DNA of 64,000 nt from JAXHMB01 sp034521755 (GCA_034521755.1 JAXHMB010000006.1:62001-126000), one strand, 5' to 3'; positions 20,436-31,747 are shown, numbered from the stretch's first letter. The notes: generated from the letters alone by a model not told the origin. Program-made: numbers and translations.

Positions 20436-22854
20436 CTAGCTGGCCTGTTGCTCATAAATACTCTTGAAGTCGATAAGGTATTGCGGATGGATTGTATGTC
20501 TCCTGTAGCTCTGATTTGGCGTTTGCAAGTGCGCGGTATTTCAACTCTAGCAAGTCAGGTAGCTTGGAATCATCCAGCTCACTAACCCCATCCCTAACAT
20601 ATTGCTCTAGGACAAAGTTAATGAATTCCTGCTGTTTGGGATCGTAGGAATCCAATGTGGAGCTTAGCCCTGCTGGCACGTTTTCTTCTCGGTACTAGCT
20701 CAGAATGATATGCTATATAGGCGAGGACATCAAAAAGGTCGCTGTTTTCCCCATGCACCATTTTTTTTAGTTCTTCCAGCTTGCGCTCTGCTGTATCCTT
20801 TATCGCTAAGCTCTTGCAGAAGTCGTTTACGTGTTTCGGGCTTGGACCATATCTCACGTAGTTCAGCTTCATTCTCGAATAAGGATGGAATATCCCAAAA
20901 CAGATTTTGAATAAATTCCTCACCGGATATAGGCTTGCCATCTGGACTCCAGAATGACGTCTTAACCATCGAGTCCAGCTCACGGACTTTACTATCTGAA
21001 AGTTTAACCCGAGTCATTTTTCTTGGCGGTGTATCACATACACAGGGAGCATTCCCGCATTTTCCGCAATAACTCCGGCTCTTTGACACAAATACATGGT
21101 GTTTTGCCACAATCGGGACAAGGTTGGTGGCTCTGGTCTTGGTGATACGAGGTTCCAGGAGCTACCGGTTCGCCATCCCAATCAGGATCGTTGAACTTGG
21201 TGTGGGCATTCCGGTAGAAATCGTAAATGGTGAAATAGTCTTTTCCATCGAAAGGCGCGTACCTCGACCAACAATCTGCTTAAACTCTACCATTGAGTTT
21301 ATCTTCCGCATCAGTACAATATTTCGATATCTCAGGAGCATCTGACTCCGGTGCTTAACTTTTCAGAGGTGGTTAGTATAGTTGGAATGATGCGTTCATT
21401 GTCCTGAAATTGCTTTAGGTGTTGCTCACCCCGCTTCCCGTCATCAGCGGTTACACTGATGACAATAGTCTGTGTTACTGCTATCGGATAGCTGATTGAT
21501 CAGATCCCGGATAGCAGCTGCATGAATTTGGGTAGAGCAAAAGACCAGGGTTTTCTGATTTTGATTCATCAGCTCCATGAGTCGCTGGACCCGGTACATC
21601 TTTCCACGTCCATTAATTCAATGATACGATTTTGTTCTTCAATCGTATATTCTCTTTCTTTATCCACCTCACCTTCAAGCACTGTATCATCATCGGTAAA
21701 CTGGTAATGTATCTCCGGTTGTTTGAATTTCCTTTACACGGAAAGGGGTCAGGAAACCATCATTGATGCCTTGTTTGAGTGAATAGGTGTACACCGGTTC
21801 TCCAAAATATTCGTAGGTGTCTACGTTCACATCCCGTTTGGGAGTAGCAGTGAGGCCCAGCTGTACAGCCGGACTAAAATGCTCCATGATAGCCCTCCAG
21901 GTACTTTCGTCGTTGGCTTCCCCGCGGTGGCACTCATCTATAATTACAAAATCGAAAAAGTCCTCCGGGTAGTCGCCAAAATACGGAGAATCGTCAGGGC
22001 CGCTCATGAAGGTTTGAAAAATGGTGAAAAACAGGCTTGCATTCATGGGTACCCGACCCTTTTTCCTGAATCTCATCGGGGCGAATACGCACCATGGCAT
22101 CATCATCGAAGGCACTGAAGGCATTGAAAGCCTGGTTGGCCAGGATATTTCGGTCAGCTAGAAATAGGATTCTTGGGCGCCTCTTCCCATTACGTTGAAG
22201 ATTCCAGCGTGCTTCAAACAGTTTCCAGCAGATATGAAAAGCAGTAGCTGTTTTACCCGTTCCGGTGGCCATGGTCAATAGCAGGCGTTCCTTGCCCTTC
22301 TGCTATGGCATCCAGTACTTTTACAATGGCATTTTCCTGGTAGTAATAGGGTGTGATATCTGTCCCATGATACGGCTCATAGGGTAGATCCTGCAGGCGT
22401 TGTTTCCAGCTCCCAGGTTGTCCGGTGTTGTCTTTTACTTTCTCCGGCGGAAAGGTTCTGTTCCCATATCTCCTGCGGTGATGGAAATTGCATCTATTTC
22501 CCGCTCCTCTCCGGTTTGCCATGTCCGCTTCAGACATACCGACCGGCCATTCGTGGAGTAGGCGAAAGCGGATATCCAGAGCGCTCGGCGTAGTCCTTGG
22601 CCTGCGCCAGCGCCATCGGTGTAATATTTGTCTCCGGGCCTTGGCCTCTACTACGGCTACTCGCCTGATTCCGATACTTCTTCAGCACGTAGTCGGCACT
22701 GAGGGGGCGGGTTCTTCGTTGACCGCCTGCCGATGAGCCGTGCCTTTTGTGATCGAGGAAACTCCGGGCGTATCTCTGCACTCCTCCCCATCCCATCCAG
22801 CGCTCTCGGATGGCTGGGAGTAATCAAGTTCCTGTTGGTTTCCGCTTCGTTCAT
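20436..22854 (-). pseudogene. hsdR: Type I restriction endonuclease subunit R (HsdR), many frameshifts
   Basis: ATP-dependent translocase/nuclease subunit of a type I system. It begins MNEAETNRNLITP, then nuclease-domain pieces (SADYVLKKYRNQ, a VAVVEAKA segment in another frame). Helicase motif I is MATGTGKTATAF, motif II FVIIDECHRGEAND and motif III GLTATPKR. The C-terminal helical region ends FINFVLEQYVRDGVSELDDS. At least ten frame changes are needed to read about 800 residues. It may be genuinely decayed or heavily affected by sequence error. Last gene of the type I operon. Confidence 0.88.
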
Positions 22855-22868
22855 GGACTGGGATTAGT

Positions 22869-23702
22869 TCAAACTCTAATTGTGAGTTTCATTTCATTTG
22901 AAACTTTTTTAGCAAGTGCCTCAGCCTGATCATCCGTTACAATCTCAATTTGTAAATTAGAATTTTCTTTCAGCAGTAATCCCTGAACAAACGATAACAT
23001 CTTCTTATTATGAGGTGCAAAAGAAGTCATTAAAGTAATGTGAAGAGGTTCACCTGACTGTCAGCCTTGGATTTTACCTGCCCAACGATAGACTTTCTTT
23101 TTTACCGTTGCCTCTTTTTTCACAACGAAAGATAGTGGTTCATAACAATGCCAGATTTCATTTTTCCAGGCTTTGCTAAATGTAAATACATCATTTGATG
23201 TTTTTACACTATGTTCTGTCAGATTATTAATGGCATTAAATCGCTCAAAATATTTTTTGTATTTATTCTTCCAATGTTCTTATTGAAATACTGTATCTTT
23301 TTTGGGATCATGAATATATTTTTCAACAAGGGAATTAAACAGATCTTCAAGGGCAACATTATAATCTATATCAACTCCGATTTGTGATTCACTAAAACGG
23401 ATTGCTGTGTCATCATTTGGTATGATATTTCCTGTTACATTCTCAATCTCATCAGATGGTTGAAATAACTCAGACATTTTTTCTGCGGTTTGATTCAATT
23501 GAGATTCAAAATCCCGAAGAACTCTCATTATCCAGATTCCATTGGCCTCAGAAAACATAGAAGTGATTCTTTGATATTTATTTGTGATTCTACAGGCCAA
23601 GTATTTGTTTTCTGGGCTATAAACTACAATCCCTACATTCACATACTCTCCGGTAAAATGATCGTGTACATACTGGATGATCTGATATTGATAGGATTTC
23701 AT
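22869..23702 (-). pseudogene. DUF3037 family protein (interrupted)
   Basis: Begins MKSYQYQIIQYVHDHFTGEY with VNVGIVVYSPENKYLACRIT, the DUF3037 pattern. The first frame stops at 23280, but the same frame goes on past the TAA (EHWKNKYKKYFERFNAINNL) and past a TGA near 23060 to a stop at 22869, giving about 277 residues. The upstream HipA-like kinase stop overlaps its ATG (ATGA), implying coupled expression. The function of DUF3037 is unknown; as I recall the family often occurs beside HipA-like kinases. Confidence 0.72.
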
Positions 23703-24524
23703 TTCTGTAAGGTCTTAGTTAATGTTTGGGCAAAGGCACCCTTGTTTTCTAGGATTAAGGAAAGGTGCTGTCATATCTTCTATGCTTTAGTTTTCCATGG
23801 CTCAGGTATCATTGAAAAAGCTTTATTCCAAAATAACTGATTAAAGCAGGTCAGTTTCTCAACCTGCTCAGAAAAGTCAATATCTCTATAACGTAATGCA
23901 TTGAAAAAATGATGCCTCTGTAAATTTCTGTATCTGAATCATCAAAAATCCAAGGAGTTTTATTACGCATGAACGGCACAGATGAATAAAAAGAAAATGA
24001 CAGCTCATGATCGAAAATTTAATAATTTTTCACCATCTGAAGCTACATTAGGCTTTTTATGACCCCGATCTGTATTTGCCAGAAATAGATCAAATACATA
24101 AAGCATTTTCACCTGCCCAAAATAATTTCTCTTCATCTTCCATCAAAACTGCAGGTGCGGTTGCGGTAAAACCTTCTTCATATGCAGAACCGGAGTTTAA
24201 CCCAATGCTCTGATAAGCTGCTTTATATCCTTTCTTACCCTTAAAGAATTTTCAATAAATTCTTTTGAGAGGTTTACTACTACTGGTTCGGAGCAAAAAG
24301 CCCCACTTCACGTGCCATCCATGCACCTAGCAACTCAAATGAGCAACTTCGGGGAGACATTCTTTCTGCCCTTTGTAGTTTCACCACATATTCCGCTCTT
24401 CTCCCTGTTTCCCGATCAGTTCCCCAGATACCCATTGGAGCTGTTGTACCTTCAAATAATTTTGAGGCTGGTCTTAATGCTTCAATATAAGGTAATCATA
24501 ATTTTCGTCTGTCAGTTTTATCAT
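23699..24524 (-). pseudogene. HipA-like kinase-domain protein (frameshifts)
   Basis: Joined frames read MIKLTDENYDYLI, ALRPASKLFEGTTAPMGIWG, YVVKLQRAERMSPR, CSFELLGAWMAREVGLFAPN, IFDLFLANTDRGHKKPN and FDHELSFSF. The late N-T-D-R and FDHE segments resemble the catalytic NxxxN and metal-binding acidic motifs of HipA-type kinases. At least three breaks. It overlaps DUF3037 downstream by four bases and follows hsdS. It could be the kinase toxin of a toxin-antitoxin or abortive-infection module built into the restriction operon. Confidence 0.65.
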
Positions 24525-24552
24525 GCAGCCACGTGTTCGTTCGCTAGTTAAC

Positions 24553-25727
24553 TCACCCGAAAAAGCTTTTTTCAAGGACGGACTTTTTGAGTTCTTCTAA
24601 TGCAGTTAGCTTGTTGGTAAGCATTAGCGTCAGTTAAAGACTCGATTTCGCTGCTAAGTATATCTAAGCTCATCGACAATTCTGTTCTTGTTCTTCTTCT
24701 AAGGCGGAAATGGTAACGGGAATTGAAGTTTAAATTCCGTTGATTCAACTTTGGTTGTGCCATCCCGCTTACCCAACGGATCTAATTTGATTGAGTTCAG
24801 ATAATAGTCTATGAACCTTCTGGCTGGCCATATTCTTCGAACCTCAGTACGTGGGCATGGTTGTTTACCCGAGTCTTTACCACTGATTGAAAATGCGATT
24901 GGATAAGTTCTGGCCAACAAATTTGCGCCATCCTCTGATAACCAAGAGCAAATCTTCATCAAATATGTAGTCCGCAACATAATCTACAATTCCAGATGCC
25001 CCAAAATATGGATACGGACTATTTTCCCCGTTTCTCTTTGAATAGGCTCCCCGATTTTGTCTAAAGTTTCAGATAGATTGAGTTCTTTGCTCTTTGATCC
25101 CTCCACTTAGCGAGAAAATCTCATTCAGCTTACTCTGAAACAGCTCCTCAGCGCTTCAATGTTTTGATATTGACTTTCGCTTGGTCGATAGCCTCAATGC
25201 CTCATCGAAATCTCCACATGCGCTTTGTTCTGGGAGTGGTGGGATTGGGATTTTGAAACTTTCTAAGTCCTGCGTCTTAAGATTATTAATATTAACACCA
25301 TCGGAAAGATGACCAATATAGGTTTTATAAGTATCTGAGAATATCAAATAGTAAAGATATTTAAGATTTTCTTAAGTCCTCATTTGGTGTTATTCGTCCA
25401 ATAAATCCACCAAAAAAATACCCGTAATCCTCATCAACAAGTGCAACCTTCCCAAGATGACTTTTCGCGCCACTTGACAAACAAATTAACAACGAGCCCT
25501 TTTTAACAATTTTGTCTTCCTTAAGATCAAAATCATCTTTCAAATATTTCAGCTCTGAAAAATCGAGTTTATTTGTTTCCAGGTTTAAATTTGTAGCTGT
25601 AAGAACTACTTTATCGGAATTAATCCACATCCGGTAGACTTTTGCTAATAAGCAAGAGCCACCTTTTTTACCTTTCCACAGTCCATTTCCTGAATTCGCA
25701 TAGTTCCTCTAATTTTCTTGGGCCCAA
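24553..25727 (-). pseudogene. hsdS: Type I restriction specificity subunit (HsdS), frameshifted
   Basis: DNA-recognition subunit. The N-terminus overlaps the end of hsdM (LEELCEFR then NGLWKGKK after a one-base correction near 25690). The first recognition domain includes FFGGFIGRITPNEDL; the central conserved repeat reads IPIPPLPEQ; a second recognition domain ends LQFPLPFPP followed by EEQNRI. The C-terminal helical part ends EELKKSVLEK with a possible stop at 24553. Four or more breaks. Start TTG near 25727 is approximate. Target sequence cannot be predicted. Confidence 0.8.
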
Positions 25728-27198
25728 TCTTTCCTCATACCAACTCCCGCATATTTATGCATGAGCGATTGCGTTTCTTCATCCAGCATCTCCATTTCAT
25801 CCAAAATTTCTTCAGGGCTTCTGAGTGGATCTTCTTCCGGTGTATTGGGGTTCTTCGCACTCAGGTCATAAGTATCTTCATCAGGTATATCGGCTACCTT
25901 CACATTCCAGCTGTGCTCCGTCTCCGGCTTTTCAGGCTGTAGTTCGCGAAACTCCTTTAGGTCATCATCATTCAGCGGGTTGGTCTTACCCTAAATTCGT
26001 TCCGGTTTAAATTGGTAGTACCAGATGTTCTTCGTCGGTTCTCCTTTATCAGAAAAGAGTACCACCGTCTTTACTCCGGCACCGAGGAATGTCCCGCCCG
26101 GCATATCCAGAACGGTGTGCAAATTGCAGGTCTCCATCAGGTATTTGCGCAAACTGATCGAGGCATTATCGGTATTGCTCAGGAAGGTGTTTTTAATCAC
26201 AATCGCAGCACGACCACCCGCTTTCAGCGATTTAATGAAGTGCTGAAGAAAGAGGAAAGCCGTCTCGCTGGTTTTGATGTCAAAATTCTGCTGTACCTCT
26301 TTACGCTCCTTCCCGCCAAAGGGAGGATCTGGCCAAGGATTACATCGTGCCGGTCTTTCTCTTGGATGTGTCGGATATCCTCTACCAGCGTGTTGGTGTG
26401 TACAATATTGGGCGCCTCAATGCCGTGCAGAATCATATTCATGATCCCGATGATGTAGGCGAGATTTTTCTTCTCCTTGCCGTAAAAGGTCTTCTCATTG
26501 AGGGTTTGGAGATTTTCAGTGGTCTTATCCATCCGCTCATACATATAGTCGTACGCCTCACAGAGAAAGCCTGCAGAACCCTACAGCGGCATCGTAAACC
26601 GTCTCGCCGATCTTGGGCTCAACTACATTCGATCATGGTGCGGATCAGGCGGTCGTGGAGTGTAGTACTCGCCTCCGTTCGCCCGGCATTTCCCATGTTC
26701 TTGATCTTGGTCTCGTAGAGATGACTCAGCTCATGCTTGTCCTTTGCCGAGAGGAATGGGAGGTTGTTCACCTCGTCAATCACATCCCGCAATACATAGC
26801 CGCTCTGCATCTTGTTCTTCAGCTCAGAGAAGATCTCCCAATCTTGTACTCAATGGTCTGTGGATTGTCGATATGCTCTGCCTGAACTTTTTCAGGTAGG
26901 GAAACAGCTCACCGTCCACGAAGTCGATGAGATCATCCCGGTCAGCACCGCGTTGTGATCCAGTTCTCCATTCTCATCCAGAGGATAGGCCCAGTTGTTC
27001 CAGCCGGTACTTCTCATCTAAAATGTATTCGTATTCCTCTCCCTGTAGCTCGGCCTCGTCTGCCTTCTCCTGCTCGAGATCGTCAAGGTACTTCAGGAAC
27101 AGCACCCATGAGGTCTGTTCAATATAATCGAGTTCACTGTCGCACCCGGCATCTTGGCGCAGCTTATCATCAATATTCTTAAAGGTCTGTTCGTACAT
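25709..27198 (-). pseudogene. hsdM: Type I restriction-modification methyltransferase subunit (HsdM), frameshifted
   Basis: About 495 residues over several frames. N-terminal MYEQTFKNIDDKLRQDAGCD and DYIEQTSWVLFLKYLDDLE; motif I DAAVGSAGF is recovered by removing one T near 26585; the motif IV region reads DPPFGG here where NPPF is expected (near 26325), with extra bases around it; then KNTFLSNTDNASISLRKYL and GGTFLGAGVKTVVLFSDKG. Independent of the hsdM at 1-931, to which it is only distantly similar. First restriction gene of the operon. Confidence 0.88.
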
Positions 27199-27401
27199 AC
27201 TCTATGTTATGTGTTAAACTGTTGTTGAATAATTTATGAATAATAAACTAATAATACATTACCCATTTTAAATTCAAACTAAGTGAATAATCCTGAAATC
27301 CTATCCTCAAAAGCAATTTTTTAAAACTTTGCCCACTAAACCACTCATATCGTTGAGGAACATATTACCCCATACTATTTATTTTATGAAGTTATAGCTG
27401 T

Positions 27402-29036
27402 TTAAGTTTTTTCAACTATTTCACTGATCTTTTGCCAACCTTCATCTGCTACATCAACCTCTAATCTTTTCGGATAACTGTTCTTGCCAAAATATGTTTT
27501 GAATGACCCTAGTTCGTCCTGACTTCTTTCCTCTAATTCTTCATAGCTAGTAAATGAGGCTCGCATTGTAGCTTTAAAATCATTGCCAAAAACACAGTAA
27601 CGATCTCCGATATTCCATTCCCCAGTTCCTATATCTTTAAAGTCTTCATCTGGAATACCAATTGATTTTAGGCCATCACTCCCCTTCCTCCCATCTCCGT
27701 CATTATTAGCATCATTGTCTAATAAACAGAATGAATGTGGGGATATCATAATGTGAAAAGAATCGCCACCATTTTGCTAAATTACCTTTACCATGAACAC
27801 ATATGACATCTATCCCTCACGATCAGTATCAAAATCGAGAGCTTGAAAGTAAATTGGAAGTGCCAATTCTTCTGTGGGTCCTTCCACCAAAATTATTTTC
27901 TTAGCGAATAATCCATTCAGAATATCAGGAGTTGCATGGTTAGCATAAAACGGTACTATAGTTTCAGTAGTACATCTTCCTGCAGGGACTCCAGTTTCAA
28001 CACAATGATCCCGCAACTCTTCAGCGCTCTGAAGTTATGATATATGTCCCCTCTTCGCTTTTTCTCACAATATTGATTCCCTGTAATGCCTCTAGGTTTA
28101 CAAAATACGGGCTGTGAGTAGTGAGAATAATTTGGAGCCCATCAGAAGCCATTTTATTAATTGTATTTGCTAACCATTGTTGAGCTAAAGGGTGAAGGTG
28201 TGACTCTGGCTCTTCAATAATCAAAATTATATCACCCCCGATAAGTGATTTTGAGTATGCATGTGCAAAAAAGATAATGCAAGTACTTGCTGCTGACCGT
28301 GTCCATCCATTTATTTTTAACTTCTCCATCTTCAACTGGATTTACTCTTAGAGAGCGAAAATAGTTACTCGGATCATAAGCAGAAAAATCCATTTTGTAG
28401 TCCGTATGTTAAACCACTTAACATACGGTCGGTAAGGCTAGACATTTCTTCTGAAACCCTCTAAACTCATCAACTTCTTCGAACGTATCTTTAATGCCTT
28501 CAAAAGCTCTTCTAACCGTCGAACACGCTCTTCATCCTGAAACAAGTTTTTGGTGGAATGCTTTCATTACCTTTGAGAGTAAAGTCCACTTACTAGTGTA
28601 ACTTAACTGATAAGAAAGATTGCGCTCAGCATCAACCTTTATAGCTGTCAGCTCATTGTGTAAATCATTATTTGAGTATGTCAACTGACCATTATCTGAT
28701 CGAATAGTTGATAATCAGTTTTATTTTCCCCGGTCTTTGAGGTCCATTAAATCCTGATATTGGTCGGTTATAGAAGCGGTATTTTCGTAACCCGAGACAC
28801 CAGCCCTTATTTCTACTTCTTGTTCAATATCTCTATTCCAAACATCATGATCTTCAAGCGATTGCGAGCCTGGCCATCTTTCCCCCGAAAAGGATTTCTA
28901 TAGCATTTACTATGTTAGATTTGCCAGCGTTATTCTCCCCTATAAGAACAATCGGCATATTCTGGTTGAATACAATTTCAACTGGATGCTGAATAGACCG
29001 ATATCCCTCAATGATAAATTTATCAAGCCTAGCCAT
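27402..29036 (-). pseudogene. OLD-family ATP-dependent endonuclease (frameshifted)
   Basis: ABC-type ATPase fused to a TOPRIM nuclease, a family common in phage-defence loci. Start ATG 29036 (MARLDKFIIEGYRSIQHPVE), Walker A GENNAGKSN, later Walker B/D-loop IIEEPESHLHP and switch ILTTHSPYF. The TOPRIM domain is IILVEGPTEEL with LLDNDAN. It ends at 27402. At least five frame changes lie between 28860 and 27720. A following AT-rich 200-base gap may hold the hsdM promoter. Possibly Gabija/OLD-like, but no UvrD-like partner is present. Confidence 0.8.
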
Positions 29037-29132
29037 ATTTGCGGTATTTTGATGAATGAATATTCCGTAAAACCATGAGTAATATGGCGTTATTAACTGT
29101 AAGGAACAAGGATTTCGTCCGATGTACAAAAA

Positions 29133-29324
29133 CTAACCTAAAGAGAAGGTTCCCTCCTCTTTGCCCACTAGCCCAATCTTGTTAACTGAAGCAGCATAGT
29201 CTTCAGGCTCTTGGTAGCCCTCCCGCTCAATAACGCGTACGTAGTCCCCACTTGGTTGTAGTAGTGAACCATCCAGGACCTCTCCATCAGAGTTTTTCTC
29301 AGGAGGTAAAGTTGACAATATCAT
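29133..29324 (-). CDS. Small hypothetical protein
   Basis: 64 residues from MILSTLPPEKNSDGE to TFSLG. Hydrophilic; no family recognised. It is the first frame downstream of tRNA-Pro inside the island. It may be a remnant; an alternative upstream start lies at 29375. Confidence 0.3.
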   Translation of the reverse strand: MILSTLPPEKNSDGEVLDGSLLQPSGDYVRVIEREGYQEPEDYAASVNKIGLVGKEEGTFSLG

Positions 29325-29391
29325 AACAATTGTTAGGTCTATCAAATCTATTAAACAGAAACCTACTCCCAGCAATAAAAAAAGCCCTGCA

Positions 29392-29417
29392 ACAACTAAA
29401 AAGCTGAAGCAGGGCTT
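29392..29417 (-). terminator. Terminator downstream of tRNA-Pro
   Basis: AAGCCCTGC pairs with GCAGGGCTT, with an A run on the plus strand (T run in transcript sense) just beyond. It ends the minus-strand tRNA-Pro transcript. Confidence 0.6.
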
Positions 29418-29425
29418 AATTGTAG

Positions 29426-29500
29426 TCGGGGACGACTGGATTTGAACCAGCGACCCCTCGACCCCCAGCCGAGTGCTCTACCTGACTGAGCCACGTCCCG
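29426..29500 (-). tRNA. tRNA-Pro (anticodon GGG)
   Basis: Cloverleaf: acceptor CGGGACG, D stem GCTC/GAGC, anticodon stem CTCGG/TCGAG with loop CTGGGGG (anticodon GGG), T arm GCTGG TTCAAAT CCAGT. The 3' acceptor strand reads CGTCCCCG with one extra C; the copy at 20182 has the expected CGTCCCG, so the extra base is probably an error. CCA is not encoded. Confidence 0.88.
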
Positions 29501-29538
29501 ATCAACATCAAAACCAAATATTCGTTCCATAATCAAAA

Positions 29539-29644
29539 GTCGGAACCGCAGGATTTGATCTGCGCCCTCCCGACAAGCCTGTCGGGATGCTCTACCTGAC
29601 TGCGTATATCCTACGAAGTTATAACGAAGTAGGACCACGTCCCG
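29539..29644 (-). pseudogene. Degenerate tRNA-Pro-like copy carrying two palindromes
   Basis: Minus-strand order: CGGGACGTGG (tRNA-Pro 5' end), then a 26-base palindrome at 29609-29634 (TCCTAC...GTAGGA), then CAGTCAGGTAGAGCA (D arm), then TCCCGACAAGCCTGTCGGGA (29568-29587) where the anticodon arm should be, then a T-arm-like GCAGATCAAATCCTGC and 3' strand. It lies 38 bases upstream of the intact tRNA-Pro. Confidence 0.7.
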
Positions 29645-29699
29645 AATACTCCAATTTTTCAAAGATCCTTAAGATAGGGCTGCACGGTGCAAAACTCAA

Positions 29700-30107
29700 C
29701 TAATCCTCCTTGCTTTGGCACAACTCTACAAGCACGCCATCGTTGTCTTTCGGATGTACAAAGGCCACCAGCTTATTGTCTGCTCCCTGCTTGGGCTCTT
29801 CATTTAATACCCGTAAAGCCTTCGTCCTGGAGACGCGCAATTTCGGCACGGATATCATCCACCTCAAATGCTACATGATGCATGCCTTCCCCTTTCTTTT
29901 CTACATACTTTGCAATCACGGAGTCCGGTGATGTTGCTCCAAGCAGCTCCACTTTCGATTCCCCGGTTTTGAAAAAAGCCGTATCCACCTGTTGATCTTC
30001 CACTGCTTCTTTTTTATAGCATTCTGTATTCAAAAGCTTTTCGTATGTCTTAATAGCTTCTTTCTAAGGTCTTTTACCGCTATTCCTAATGCATGGTCGA
30101 TATGCAT
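29700..30107 (-). CDS. mce: Methylmalonyl-CoA epimerase (two frameshifts)
   Basis: Glyoxalase-fold enzyme that interconverts (R)- and (S)-methylmalonyl-CoA. Start MHIDHALGIAVKDL at 30107 with metal ligand His; after a break near 30060 it reads CYKKEAVEDQQVDTAFF and HHVAFEVDDIRAEI (second metal His); after a break near 29810 it ends VAFVHPKDNDGVLVELCQS with the metal Glu. About 134 residues, the usual length. It lies 29 bases downstream of serA. Confidence 0.9.
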
Positions 30108-30136
30108 GGCTATTCAGTTATTCTGAGTCATAGCAT

Positions 30137-31742
30137 TTAATCTTCGATAAGACTACATATATCGCAATCCGTTGAATACCTTCCGAGATCTCTGATGGGC
30201 TGCAATTCAGAGTCATTCAGTTTCTTGTCTACCCGAACCGCCGGTAATGGCATTTAGATCCTTTTCTTGTGCGGCCAAGGCTGAGTGATGCAATATTTAT
30301 ATCCTGTTCAGCCAAAGCTCCACTTACTGATGCGAGCATTCCCGGCTTATCCATGTTTTGATACATCAGGATATCTCCCTTCATTTTAAGCTCAATGCCA
30401 TAGCCATCAATTGCTACAATGCGATAATCTTCAGGACCGAACACTGTTGCAGAAATCTGTTTGTAAATCGGCTTCGCCATTCATCTTTATGGTGATCAGG
30501 TCCGTAAAGGTCTTGGATTCAGCAAGCCGTTGTTTCTTTGATTTTAAATCCACGGTTCTCTGCATACACCCTGGCATTAATCAGGTTCACCGCCTCGCTC
30601 ACATGGTGGGATAGCATTCCTTTGAGAATCGAATCAGTAAGAACATCTGAATATCTGGCACAGGTGCCCGGTGTATTCAAAAGCAAAATCACTGGCATGT
30701 TCGGGAGCAATCTGTATAGCTAGGTTACCAAGCCGTTCGGCTACTTCAAGGTAGGGCTGTACTTCTTTATTTGTGATAAGTGAAATAGACTTGCCATTCA
30801 GGCTGCCTTTAAAGCTTTTCTTTTCGAGAGCATCTGCCATCTGTTGGGCAATTTGCTCAGCCACTTTCTCCTGCGCTTCCTCAGTAGAAGCACCAAGGTG
30901 CGGAGTGGAAATAATTTTGGGGTGCTTCAGCATTTCATAGACTTCCTCAGTAGGCGGCTCCTGCGAATATACATCTAATGCAATGCCTTCTACATAACCC
31001 TGTTCAATAAGCTCTACCAAGTCCTCTTCTTTGTAAATACCGCCGCGGGCGCAGTTAATCAGCCGAACACCTTTTTTTAACTTTTCGGCATTTTCAAGTG
31101 ATACCATTCCTTTTGTCTTTTCAGTAAGCGGTGTATGAACCGTAAGAAAATCACTTACCCCCAAAAGCTCATCCAGCTCCAGCAGTTCAACATCTAATTC
31201 TTCTGCTTTTTCATGGGATGCAAATGGATCATAGGCCTTTACAGTCATCCCAAACTGCTGCATACGTTGCGCTACTTCTGTCCCTATTTTACCGAGTCCA
31301 ATCACACCCAAAGTTTTACTGTGTACTTCAGTGCCCATATATTTTTTACGGTCCCATCCCCCGGCTTTTACTTTTTCTACCGATTGTGGAATATTACGAG
31401 CCAACGCCAAAATCATCCCGCAGGTATGTTCAGCCGTTGAGATTGTATTGCCATCGGGAGTGTTCATTACCAATACACCGCGGGTGGTTGCAGCGGGAAT
31501 ATCAATATTGTCAACGCCTACTCCGGCTCGGCCTACAACTTTAAGATTTTCTGCTGCTTTCAGAATTTCTTCAGTCACTTTTGTGGAGCTGCGCACTACA
31601 ATACCGTCAAAAGACTGGTATCTCTTTCAGAACTTCCTCTTTACTTAATCCTGTGTTGCCGGACAACATCAATGCCCCGATCTTTAAATACTTCTTCACA
31701 GACGGGATCAACATTATCAAGTAATAATACGCTAAAAGACAT
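30137..31742 (-). CDS. serA: D-3-phosphoglycerate dehydrogenase (frameshifts)
   Basis: First enzyme of serine synthesis. Starts MSFSVLLLDNVDP at 31742. Motifs: VVGRAGVGVDNIDI, NAD-binding GVIGLGKIG, catalytic Arg in INCARGGI, TPHLGAST with the active His. An intervening domain (LVTNKEV-like, VAERLGNLAIQ) and a C-terminal ACT domain (MDKPGMLASVSGALAEQDIN) make this the long form of about 530 residues, serine-regulated in many bacteria. Breaks lie near 31640, 30690, 30530, 30470 and 30240. Probably co-transcribed with engB and purF upstream. Confidence 0.92.
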
Positions 31743-31747
31743 AGTGT

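Larger units (their letters stand above)
20182..29500. mobile_element. Putative tRNA-Pro-anchored defence island
   Basis: About 9.3 kb between the 3'-end copy of tRNA-Pro (20182-20246) and the intact tRNA-Pro (29426-29500). All recognisable genes inside are defence-type and on the minus strand: OLD nuclease, hsdM, hsdS, HipA-like kinase, DUF3037 and hsdR. The copy lies downstream of the intact tRNA, the geometry of an element integrated at a tRNA 3' end. No integrase is visible, so the transfer mechanism is unproven. Housekeeping genes resume outside on the right. Confidence 0.55.

Noticed and set aside
22869..23702. In-frame TAA and TGA in the DUF3037 gene as recoding (selenocysteine)
   Set aside because: No structured recoding element seen, and the surrounding region is full of indels; error or decay is simpler.
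24524..24553. In-frame fusion of HsdS to the HipA-like kinase
   Set aside because: The frames join only after a one-base correction in an A run and the kinase has its own ATG, so a lost stop is more likely than a fusion.
20182..29500. Prophage
   Set aside because: No capsid, tail, terminase or integrase genes; contents are only restriction and defence-type genes.
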